Assembly (NCBI GenBank): GCA_035478375.1
Contig: DATIJQ010000043.1
Coordinates: forward strand, 1-10,042
Direction of reading: 5' to 3'
Length of the DNA: 10,042 bases
From: DASTDY01 sp035478375
GTDB taxonomy: Bacteria > Patescibacteriota > Saccharimonadia > Saccharimonadales > EFPC-124
Both the position numbers and the translations under genes were made by a program. Each line of letters begins with the position of its first letter. Position 1 is the stretch's first letter. Shown piece by piece: positions 1 through 5,266 of this stretch. Below the pieces are notes generated by a model. The model was not told where the DNA came from and did not search any database. It saw only the letters and a program-made list of their open reading frames with translations.

Positions 1-22
1 CGACCGCCGCGCCTTTTTGCTT
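1..22 (+). terminator. 3' half of an intrinsic terminator, cut by the window edge
   Basis: The first 22 bases are identical to 696-717. There the same bases form the loop end, the 3' arm and the T-tract of a complete terminator hairpin. Here the 5' arm lies outside the window. It most likely ends the gene to the left, if that gene is on the plus strand. Confidence 0.6.
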
Positions 23-44
23 GCAATTGATATAATTTTATACT
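17..44 (+). promoter_or_regulatory. Candidate sigma-70-type promoter of the 80-661 gene
   Basis: TTGCTT at 17-22 and TATACT at 39-44 are separated by 16 bases. A start near 51 would leave a leader of about 29 bases that contains the Shine-Dalgarno AGGGAGG at 68-74. A second possible -10, TATAAT at 31-36, lacks a good -35. The -35 element overlaps the T-tract of the upstream terminator, so one unit's end and the next one's start are fused. Confidence 0.45.
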
Positions 45-79
45 AAAGTAATCGTCGTTGCCCATTTAGGGAGGTTGGC

Positions 80-661
80 ATGAGCCGCGATGGTTACTAC
101 GTCGCTGCACCCAACGCGTCAGTGCTGTTGCGTTACAGCGCGGGTTTGCTTTACCGTCAGCATATTGTGCAACCAATATGCACATTTTTGCTGGTCGCTA
201 CAGGGTTTTTGGCATCTGTCATGGCCCTGTGGGTTTTCGTGGCAAACGTTGCCTTTACTACACATACAGTCCTTGTAGTACTCACGATCATCTCGGGCAT
301 TTTTACGCTGTTACTTGCTGGACTACGCTGGGCCGCAACGACCAGAAGACTTTTTGTCGAAGCGCAAAAAATACTCGCCGTCGAGGCTGACAAGCCATGG
401 CAAAAAGACGCTTCGCCGCCACAGGTTACGTATATCACCATACGTTTTCGGCAACTGATGCTTGGTGCGATGCGTGCGCGCTGTGGCCACGAAGAAGGCT
501 TCGACGAATTCGCCGAATGGGCTCAAACTCACAAGTACAGCGATGTCGCAAAGCTCAGCCGTATGTTGCCGCGTACAGGACCAAGCCGCAGCTTCACTGT
601 GGTCCAAGTTGCCCACGGCCTAGAGAGTATTTACAAAATGTACAAACAGTGGCGCAACTGA
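80..661 (+). CDS. Hypothetical membrane protein with two transmembrane helices
   Basis: This 193-residue protein belongs to no family I recognise. Residues about 32-58 and 62-86 are two long hydrophobic segments with a very short connector, so they should form a helical hairpin. The N-terminus (about 30 residues) and the C-terminal part (about 105 residues) should lie on the same side. The stretch after helix 2 is rich in Arg and Lys, which by the positive-inside rule places both ends in the cytoplasm. The C-terminal part is amphipathic and charged and has one Cys (135). The start is well supported: AGGGAGG sits five bases before the ATG. The gene stands alone, with the same terminator sequence before and after it, and ends convergently with pyruvate kinase. 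No function can be assigned. Confidence 0.85.
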   Translation: MSRDGYYVAAPNASVLLRYSAGLLYRQHIVQPICTFLLVATGFLASVMALWVFVANVAFTTHTVLVVLTIISGIFTLLLAGLRWAATTRRLFVEAQKILAVEADKPWQKDASPPQVTYITIRFRQLMLGAMRARCGHEEGFDEFAEWAQTHKYSDVAKLSRMLPRTGPSRSFTVVQVAHGLESIYKMYKQWRN

Positions 662-673
662 CACTAACCTAGG

Positions 674-720
674 GCAAACGGCGCCGCGGTCAAAACGACC
701 GCCGCGCCTTTTTGCTTTTT
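674..720 (+). terminator. Intrinsic terminator between the membrane protein gene and pyk
   Basis: Arms 680-691 and 697-708 pair over 12 positions with one C-C mismatch around loop AAAAC. TTTTTGC and TTTTT follow. The outer bases 674-678 (GCAAA) can also pair with 711-715 (TTTGC). It ends the plus-strand gene. It may also stop pyruvate kinase transcripts arriving on the minus strand, but that side has only a short T-run, so bidirectional action is uncertain. Confidence 0.85.
696..717 (+). repeat. 22-bp exact direct repeat of window positions 1-22
   Basis: The terminator 3' arm, loop end and T-tract are repeated exactly at the left edge, 695 bases apart. The true repeat may be longer, because the left copy is cut by the window. 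The copies diverge right after the shared TT. Confidence 0.9.
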
Positions 721-732
721 AGGTAACAATAA

Positions 733-2151
733 TTATTTTTCGAGCATACGCACGCGAATGGTGTCGGTGCCGCCAATAAGGCCTGGCTGGCGACCACTGA
801 CCAAAACGACCGGCCGGCCGGTGTCGAGCAAACCATCTGCACACAGTTCTTGCGCTAGCTTAAGTCCGGCTTTTTCGCCATCTGGCCGCAAAAAGCTTTT
901 GTTGGCGTACAGCAAACATAGTTGTTGTGCCACGCGCGCTTCGGACGTGACCGAGATAATTGGCATACTTGGGCGGTGCGAAGCAATACTCAACGCAGTC
1001 TGTCCCGACTTTGTTTCGCACACGATTGCCTGCGCACCAATCTGTTGTGCAAGGGTTATAACCGCCGAACTAATAGCATCTTGCATGGTGCTGTTGCCTT
1101 CGCTGTACAAAAGCGGTTGCACCGGCGCGTGTTCTTGCGTGTACATAATAACGCGCTTCATGGTCACAATTGTCTCTATTGGATAGCGGCCGTTGGCGGT
1201 TTCGTCGCTGAGCATAACGCAGTCGGCGCCGGTAATAACAGCGTTGGCCACGTCGCTAACTTCGGCCCGCGTTGGTTCAGGGTTAAACTGCATACTAGCC
1301 AACATTTGGGTAGCCACAATGCCGATTTTGCCGTGTTTTTGGGTGAGGGCTAAAATTTGACGCTGCACAATTGGTACAATCTCTGGGCTGGTTTCGACCG
1401 CTAAATCGCCGCGGGCGACCATGACGCCGTCGCTAGCTTTTACGATTTCTTCTAGGTTTTCGTCGCGGATTGCGACTTGAGTTTCGATTTTGGCGATCAT
1501 TTTGGCGTCAGAACCAAGGTCATCTAAAATTTTGCGTAAGCGGTGCATGTCGTCGGCGGTCTGCACAAAGCTAAGTGCCACGTAGTCGATGTCTTGTGTC
1601 GCACCGTACTTGAGGTCGCGCATGTCCTTTTCGGTAATAATGTCGCCGCCAAAGTTGGTGTCAGGCAAGTTAATGCCTTTGCGTTGCAGCAGCAAACCGT
1701 CGTTTTCTATATGGATGGTGACACGGCCCGGTTTAATGGCAATAACTTGGCTTTTGACTTTGCCATCAAACAAGTATAGGCGCTCGCCGGTTTTCATTTT
1801 TTGGCTGAGGTCGTATTGCACGGGCAGTTCGCGCTCGCCCTTTGGTTCTTCACCAAAAACAAGCGTCCAATCTTCGCCCATGGTTACAGCAACAGTGCCT
1901 TCAAAATCGCCCAACCGAATTTTTGGACCCTGCAAATCTTGCAAAATGGTGACCGGCTTGCCGACTTCTTTGCTGGCTTTGCGAATCCATGGGATTTGGT
2001 AATCGCGCTCTTCGTGCGTGCCGTGGCTAAAGTTAAGTCTAAAGCCGTTGACACCTTTTTGTACCATCTCGTGGATTAGTTCGTAAGTGTCGGTTGCTGG
2101 CCCAATAGTAGCCAATATTTTTGCGCGTTTAAAAACTTTAGGAGTGTTCAT
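733..2151 (-). CDS. pyk: Pyruvate kinase
   Basis: Cytoplasmic enzyme that transfers phosphate from phosphoenolpyruvate to ADP, giving pyruvate and ATP. The 472 residues from the ATG at 2151 match the family's usual length, and all main motifs are visible. FRLNFSHG at 37-44 is in the first barrel strand. The catalytic lysine and metal ligand are in KIE (221-223), followed by VARGDLAVE at 245-253. ATQMLASM (280-287) and PTRAEVSDVANAV (293-305) are near-textbook. The C-terminal allosteric-type domain runs from about 345 to the end. The loop LQGPKIRL (73-80) carries Lys where potassium-dependent enzymes carry Glu. The reading frame stays open for 25 codons upstream, but that extension resembles no pyruvate kinase N-terminus. 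The chosen start has no Shine-Dalgarno. The gene is divergent from the serine hydrolase and convergent with the membrane protein. Confidence 0.97.
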   Translation of the reverse strand: MNTPKVFKRAKILATIGPATDTYELIHEMVQKGVNGFRLNFSHGTHEERDYQIPWIRKASKEVGKPVTILQDLQGPKIRLGDFEGTVAVTMGEDWTLVFGEEPKGERELPVQYDLSQKMKTGERLYLFDGKVKSQVIAIKPGRVTIHIENDGLLLQRKGINLPDTNFGGDIITEKDMRDLKYGATQDIDYVALSFVQTADDMHRLRKILDDLGSDAKMIAKIETQVAIRDENLEEIVKASDGVMVARGDLAVETSPEIVPIVQRQILALTQKHGKIGIVATQMLASMQFNPEPTRAEVSDVANAVITGADCVMLSDETANGRYPIETIVTMKRVIMYTQEHAPVQPLLYSEGNSTMQDAISSAVITLAQQIGAQAIVCETKSGQTALSIASHRPSMPIISVTSEARVAQQLCLLYANKSFLRPDGEKAGLKLAQELCADGLLDTGRPVVLVSGRQPGLIGGTDTIRVRMLEK

Positions 2152-2157
2152 GATTGT

Positions 2158-2168
2158 TTTACAGTTTA
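2158..2168 (-). promoter_or_regulatory. Weak candidate -10 elements for pyk
   Basis: On the minus strand TAAACT (2168-2163) and TGTAAA (2163-2158) lie 11 and 6 bases before the pyk ATG. No Shine-Dalgarno and no convincing -35 is present. If either is used, the mRNA would have almost no leader. It is weaker than the other promoters in this window. Confidence 0.25.
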
Positions 2169-2205
2169 ACAGAGGGCGGCAAAAAGCGAAAGGTACTTTA
2201 ACGAT

Positions 2206-2230
2206 ATGTGTTGGCATTATGACCACACAT
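2206..2230. repeat. Imperfect inverted repeat in the pyk/hydrolase divergent gap
   Basis: ATGTGT-T-GG (2206-2214) and CC-ACACAT (2223-2230) form arms of eight paired bases with one bulged T around CATTATGA. It lies between the two divergent starts and upstream of both -10 candidates. It could be an operator, but chance is possible at this length. Confidence 0.3.
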
Positions 2231-2266
2231 TAATTTTGCCTTAAGCTTGCTTTCATGTACGGTTCC

Positions 2267-2272
2267 TATTAT
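2267..2272 (+). promoter_or_regulatory. -10 element placed for a leaderless serine hydrolase mRNA
   Basis: TATTAT ends six bases before the ATG at 2279, which puts the expected transcription start on or next to the start codon. No Shine-Dalgarno precedes this ATG. The nearest -35-like bases, TTGCTT at 2247-2252, are only 14 bases away, so the -35 is poor. Confidence 0.45.
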
Positions 2273-2278
2273 GGCTGC

Positions 2279-3157
2279 ATGAAACGGCCGTTCCATATTA
2301 CTTTGCTTGTTGGCATTATTGCCCTGCTTGGTTTTTGGCTGTCGTTTGAGTGGAATCAGATCGCGCCGCATAAAGTCAACGCCAATGCGGTAACTAAAAC
2401 GACTACGGCACAAGCGACGGCCAGCACGCAAAAAGAATCGGCCCAAATCCAAAATATGTTGCAAAACTTCGCCAACCGATACCCCAGCCAAGTCAGTTTG
2501 GTGGTAGTCGATTTAGACAACGGCGCGAGCGGCAGCGCAAACGCAACCACCCAAATGGTCAGCGCTAGCTTGTATAAAATGTTTGTGGCGTACGGTATTT
2601 ACCAAAAAATCGACGGCGGCGAATTGACTAAGCAAAGCGCCGTACAGGCTATGGGCGCGTCGGTCGAAGACTGCCTAGAAGCTATGATCGAAGTATCGGA
2701 CAACGACTGCGGCAAAGCGCTGGGTGACATTGTTGGCTGGTCGGCACTCGACGCTAAGCTCAAAACGCTCGGTCTCACCAACACGCTCACCAATAATTAT
2801 GACGCCAGCGGCACTATGCAGGGCGACAAAATGACCACCGCGGCCGACGTCGCCACCTTTATGCGACAGCTGTATACCGGCACACTACTGAGCAAAAACA
2901 GCACCGCCGATTTTATAGATTTGCTTAAAAAAGACCAAGTTAATGACCGGCTGCCAACTGGTTTGCCGGCCGGCACAATCATCGCCCACAAAACCGGCGA
3001 TTTGTACGACGTTATGCACGACGCTGGCTTTGTGTATGGCCCAAAAGGCACATATTTAGTAACTATGATGACACAGGACTGGGACGAACCCGCCACCCAG
3101 GCGCCACCACTGTTTACGCAACTTTCGCAAGAGGTGTGGCGCTACTTTGAGTTATAG
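2279..3157 (+). CDS. Membrane-anchored serine hydrolase, class A beta-lactamase/transpeptidase fold
   Basis: 292 residues. An N-terminal hydrophobic segment (residues 7-24) acts as an uncleaved anchor or signal peptide. A Thr/Ala/Gln-rich linker to about residue 55 follows, then a penicillin-recognising domain outside the membrane. The three catalytic motifs are in order: SLYK (Ser97, Lys100), SDN (140-142) and KTG (238-240). The omega-loop region between SDN and KTG (about 165-190) shows no ExxLN motif, so the deacylating glutamate of true class A beta-lactamases seems absent. I therefore favour a peptidoglycan peptidase or penicillin-binding role over antibiotic resistance. Cys132 and Cys144 flank the SDN motif. 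The start at 2279 gives the natural signal sequence and fits the -10 position; an ATG at 2255 in the same frame adds eight residues. The end overlaps the HAD gene by 16 bases, tail to tail. Confidence 0.85.
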   Translation: MKRPFHITLLVGIIALLGFWLSFEWNQIAPHKVNANAVTKTTTAQATASTQKESAQIQNMLQNFANRYPSQVSLVVVDLDNGASGSANATTQMVSASLYKMFVAYGIYQKIDGGELTKQSAVQAMGASVEDCLEAMIEVSDNDCGKALGDIVGWSALDAKLKTLGLTNTLTNNYDASGTMQGDKMTTAADVATFMRQLYTGTLLSKNSTADFIDLLKKDQVNDRLPTGLPAGTIIAHKTGDLYDVMHDAGFVYGPKGTYLVTMMTQDWDEPATQAPPLFTQLSQEVWRYFEL

Positions 3158-4074
3158 TGGTCCATAGCATACACAATACTTTGGGCGGCCAACCGGTCAC
3201 CGGTTTCGATAAAAATCGGGCGGCCATCACGCAGAGTAAAAAACGAATCATCGCCATCGCCAATAACATATGGCGCAATGGCGTCGAGCGCCTCACTTTT
3301 ATAGCCACCGACTAAAATGGGCAACAGCGGATCGGGCTGCAGCAGCATTTCGGTGTCGTTACCACTGTCGCCAGCTTTAAAACCAGCTTTGATACCTAGC
3401 GCGTCTATTAAGTAGGCGATGGCGTCGGCTTTAGTGGCAGGCACAATATCTAGGCAGTATTTTAGCCGTACGTCGCCTGGCGGTAGGCTAGCATTATAAT
3501 GGATTTCTTTGCAGACCACGATTTTGTAATCTGGGAACGCAGTCTGCGCCTCGGTCCGCACGTACTGCGCCACCGCATCGTCGCCTAAAAAATGCAAGCT
3601 GATTTTATACGGGCCAAAACCATTTTGGTTGAACTGGAGGTCGTATAGTGCGAACTCCGCTTGCGCCCGGAACCGTTCGACCGCCCGCCGCACCACCCCG
3701 GCGTCATAGTTTTTAGCCTGCAAAAATTCGCCGTATGCGTCATCGGGTTGCCAGGCGTTATTGCTTAGGCGCAGCAGAATTTCGGTGCCAACGCTACCCA
3801 CAATTATTTCGGGTGCGGGCAGCTTACGAGCGTCGATGCGCTGCAAAACCTCGTCACCCCGCAGGCCGGTTACAAATACAAGCGGCGTTTCGGTCTGCCG
3901 GGTGCGGTCGCGTACAGTGTGGGCGGCCCGCAATGCCTTTTGGTCGCCGCCGCGATGCAAAAAGGTATCGTCAATATCTGTAAACAAAGCGTGCGGCGCT
4001 GTGCCGGCCTTACGTTGCCGTCTCTCCCATGCCGCGGCCACCGAAAACTTTAGCATGGTCTGTTTTTTATTCAT
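3142..4074 (-). CDS. HAD-superfamily phosphatase, sucrose-phosphatase-like (type IIB cap)
   Basis: 310 residues, cytoplasmic, with all four HAD motifs. Motif I is FTDIDDTFL with Asp33 and Asp35 as nucleophile and acid/base. Motif II is VTG at 68-70 with Thr69. Motif III is Lys215 in PATKADA. Motif IV is GDSGNDTEM, 235-243, which binds magnesium. The cap lies between motifs II and III, as in IIB enzymes such as sucrose-6F-phosphate and mannosyl-3-phosphoglycerate phosphatases. The DSGND wording and the C-terminal layout favour the sucrose-phosphatase family. The substrate cannot be named, as no matching synthase is visible nearby. A second Met (residue 7) is a possible start, but the promoter position favours the first. 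No Shine-Dalgarno is present. The 3' end overlaps the hydrolase gene by 16 bases. Confidence 0.88.
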   Translation of the reverse strand: MNKKQTMLKFSVAAAWERRQRKAGTAPHALFTDIDDTFLHRGGDQKALRAAHTVRDRTRQTETPLVFVTGLRGDEVLQRIDARKLPAPEIIVGSVGTEILLRLSNNAWQPDDAYGEFLQAKNYDAGVVRRAVERFRAQAEFALYDLQFNQNGFGPYKISLHFLGDDAVAQYVRTEAQTAFPDYKIVVCKEIHYNASLPPGDVRLKYCLDIVPATKADAIAYLIDALGIKAGFKAGDSGNDTEMLLQPDPLLPILVGGYKSEALDAIAPYVIGDGDDSFFTLRDGRPIFIETGDRLAAQSIVYAMDHYNSK

Positions 4075-4082
4075 TTACTTTT

Positions 4083-4088
4083 ATTATA
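4083..4088 (-). promoter_or_regulatory. -10 element placed for a leaderless HAD phosphatase mRNA
   Basis: A perfect TATAAT on the minus strand ends eight bases before the ATG at 4074, so transcription should start at or a base or two before the codon. No Shine-Dalgarno exists. The upstream terminator's T-run (4094-4090) is separated from it by a single base. The -35 region falls inside that terminator hairpin and has no consensus. Confidence 0.6.
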
Positions 4089-4089
4089 C

Positions 4090-4117
4090 AAAAAGAGGCC
4101 GTAATTGGCCCCTCTTT
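4090..4117 (-). terminator. Intrinsic terminator of the KGG protein gene
   Basis: On the minus strand AAAGA-GG-GGCC pairs with GGCCTCTTT around loop AATTAC, leaving a two-G bulge. The run TTTTT follows at 4094-4090. It starts 15 bases after the KGG protein stop codon. Confidence 0.75.
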
Positions 4118-4131
4118 GTCGCTTTTACAGT

Positions 4132-4368
4132 TTATGCGGCACGGTGGCTGTGCTGTCCACCCTTGCGCTTTGCCTCAATTGGTTGGTTCTCGGCACCTTT
4201 GCGCTTGGCTTCGACAGATTGATTTGCCGCACCTTTTTTACCTGCAGCACTTGGGTTGGCGCCGTGTTCGGAACCAAACTTGCCGCTGCTTGTTCGTCCG
4301 CCACGGCTCGCTTGTTGTGCCGTGTCTGGTCGATTACCAAACTGACCTTGGTTGTTAGGATCTGCCAT
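4132..4368 (-). CDS. KGG-repeat general stress protein (GsiB/con-10-like)
   Basis: A small hydrophilic, basic, Gly/Lys/Gln/Ala-rich protein of 78 residues with no hydrophobic core. It has repeated KGG-type units: SRGGRTSSGKFG (21-32), AAGKKGAANQ (41-50) and a tandem 12-residue unit, NQSVEAKRKGAE (49-60) followed by NQPIEAKRKGGQ (61-72). KGG proteins are stress-induced, probably disordered hydrophilins; the exact role is unknown for the family. The two tandem units use different codons for most shared residues, so the duplication is old. An excellent ribosome site, AAAGGAGGGAGG, precedes the start, suggesting strong translation. The gene has its own likely promoter and terminator, between the J-protein and HAD genes, all on the same strand. 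Confidence 0.85.
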   Translation of the reverse strand: MADPNNQGQFGNRPDTAQQASRGGRTSSGKFGSEHGANPSAAGKKGAANQSVEAKRKGAENQPIEAKRKGGQHSHRAA

Positions 4369-4369
4369 G

Positions 4370-4385
4370 CATTCCTCCCTCCTTT
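4370..4385 (-). promoter_or_regulatory. Doubled Shine-Dalgarno with two overlapping ATG codons
   Basis: The minus strand reads AAAGGAGGGAGG (4385-4374), then AATGCATG. AGGAGG (4383-4378) is five bases before an ATG at 4372-4370. GGGAGG (4379-4374) is five bases before the true KGG start at 4368. The first ATG opens a frame of only five codons (Met-His-Gly-Arg-Ser-stop) that overlaps the real start. The in-frame ATG at 4368 is chosen because only it yields the KGG protein. Confidence 0.7.
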
Positions 4386-4401
4386 AGGTTGATGGTACTT
4401 T

Positions 4402-4414
4402 TAGCATAATGCTA
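4402..4414 (-). promoter_or_regulatory. Likely -10 of the KGG gene inside a small palindrome
   Basis: TAGCAT-A-ATGCTA is a perfect six-base inverted repeat around one central base. The minus-strand -10 candidate TATGCT (4408-4403) lies inside it. A start near 4396 would give a leader of about 28 bases that includes the ribosome site. No good -35 is visible. The overlap of palindrome and -10 would suit a repressor site, which is an inference. Confidence 0.35.
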
Positions 4415-4451
4415 TGTTTTGACTGCCGCTATGAAATTTTGTACGTTGCCT

Positions 4452-4476
4452 GGCTATTGGCTAATCGGCCAATGCC
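4452..4476 (-). other. Hairpin spanning the J-protein stop codon
   Basis: GGC-ATTGGC (minus strand, 4476-4468) pairs with GCCAAT-A-GCC (4461-4452) around CGATTA, nine pairs with one bulged A. It covers the last codons and the stop of the J-protein gene. No T-run follows, so it is not a standard intrinsic terminator. It may protect the mRNA 3' end or weaken read-through. Confidence 0.4.
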
Positions 4477-5140
4477 ATACAAACCCCTTATGATGAGTTT
4501 TTGTTGGCGTTTGAATAGTTTGTTGGTCTTGCGTAGGTTGCTGAGTTTGGTCTTGCGTTGGCTGCGTTTGGGCGGGATCGGTGGCTGGCGGCGTTTGAGT
4601 ATCAGTCGCTGATGGATCAGTTGTTTGGCCTGTACTTGGCGTTGTGGCTATGGTCGTGCTGGGTTGCTGGGTTGCCTGTGCCGTTGTGGTTGTCAGCTGC
4701 GGCGTTTGCGCGCTGGACGGCGTGACCGGTACGGGTAAAACGTACAAAGTTGCGTAGATTGCGGCTACAGCAACCGCGCCAGCAATAATCCAAGGACGCA
4801 TGCGAATATTCAGTGGCTTTTTAGCCGGCCGACGATAAGCATTTGGTGCAGCTTGCGCGCGCGGCGCGTGGTAGGTTGGTCGGGGCGTTTCGGTATACAT
4901 TGCGTGCGCGGTTGCAGTAGTTGCAGTAGCGCGGTCTTTTACCAAAGCGCGGTCGTGGGCGGGACGCAATAAAGCGCTCGACAGATGTTCGTACGCCGTA
5001 TTCACCGCTACCATTTTTTGCTGATCGCCACCATTAACATCAGGGTGGAACTGTTTGCATAGCGAATAATAGGCCTTTTTAATATCAGCCGGCTTGGCGG
5101 TTTCGGCCACACCCAATGTTCGGTAATAGTTCACACTCAT
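4454..5140 (-). CDS. Membrane-anchored J-domain (DnaJ-like) protein with Thr/Gln/Pro-rich tail
   Basis: 228 residues in four parts. Residues 1-65 are a J-domain: YYRTLGVAE, then KKAYYSLCKQFHPD with the HPD signature at 32-34 that stimulates DnaK/Hsp70 ATPase. Residues 66-116 are a basic linker rich in Ala, Thr, Pro and Arg. Residues 117-136 are one transmembrane helix preceded by Arg and Lys, so the J-domain should be cytoplasmic. Residues 137-213 are an almost uncharged Thr/Gln/Pro/Ala tail with QPTQDQ twice (a 12-bp DNA repeat at 4523-4534 and 4547-4558). The protein ends in a short aromatic stretch, GFVWHWPISQ. The Gly/Phe region, zinc fingers and substrate domains of DnaJ are absent, making it a class III J-protein. 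No Shine-Dalgarno precedes the ATG. The role of the external tail is unknown; wall anchoring or spacing is possible. Confidence 0.88.
   Translation of the reverse strand: MSVNYYRTLGVAETAKPADIKKAYYSLCKQFHPDVNGGDQQKMVAVNTAYEHLSSALLRPAHDRALVKDRATATTATAHAMYTETPRPTYHAPRAQAAPNAYRRPAKKPLNIRMRPWIIAGAVAVAAIYATLYVLPVPVTPSSAQTPQLTTTTAQATQQPSTTIATTPSTGQTTDPSATDTQTPPATDPAQTQPTQDQTQQPTQDQQTIQTPTKTHHKGFVWHWPISQ
4523..4558. repeat. 12-bp direct repeat in the J-protein tail
   Basis: TTGGTCTTGCGT occurs at 4523-4534 and 4547-4558, exactly 24 bases (eight codons) apart. It encodes the repeated part of the Thr/Gln/Pro-rich tail, so the tail probably grew at least partly by in-frame duplication. Confidence 0.7.
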
Positions 5141-5148
5141 ACAAACGT

Positions 5149-5154
5149 ATTATA
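5149..5154 (-). promoter_or_regulatory. -10 element placed for a leaderless J-protein mRNA
   Basis: A perfect TATAAT on the minus strand ends eight bases before the ATG at 5140. This is the same spacing as at the HAD gene. There is no Shine-Dalgarno. TTGTCT, 15 bases upstream, is a possible but short-spaced -35. Confidence 0.6.
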
Positions 5155-5266
5155 CCGCAATAAAGCTGAAGACAAGCTGCAGACGTGTGTAAAAACATGA
5201 CCGCATAATAAACCAGACCGTTACTAAGATGTGTAGTACTATTAAAATAAGTAAAGGAACTTTATT

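Noticed and set aside
662..732. A tRNA or small RNA between the first gene and pyk
   Set aside because: The only structure is a terminator hairpin; there is no cloverleaf, anticodon arm or separate promoter.
758..2079. Several open frames of 78-143 codons antisense to pyruvate kinase
   Set aside because: They are opposite a strongly conserved gene, have Cys/Arg/Ser-rich low-quality proteins, and no ribosome sites. Their openness follows from the codon bias of the real gene.
2152..2226. 25-codon N-terminal extension of pyruvate kinase, from an upstream ATG
   Set aside because: The added residues resemble no pyruvate kinase N-terminus and have no ribosome site. The start at 2151 gives the normal family length.
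2279..3157. Calling the serine hydrolase an antibiotic-resistance beta-lactamase
   Set aside because: The deacylation glutamate motif is not visible and the protein is membrane-anchored with a linker. The broader hydrolase/penicillin-binding call is safer.
4125..4340. A minus-strand frame overlapping the KGG gene in another phase
   Set aside because: It lacks a ribosome site. The overlapping KGG frame has an excellent one and recognisable repeats.
3761..4392. Plus-strand open frames over the HAD start and the KGG gene
   Set aside because: They cross a terminator and a promoter of the minus-strand genes and encode Cys/Leu-rich sequence mirroring the KGG repeats.
4523..4558. The repeats in the J-protein tail as a CRISPR-like or mobile-element signature
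   Set aside because: Only two 12-bp copies, in frame and eight codons apart inside a low-complexity coding region; this is simple protein repeat growth.
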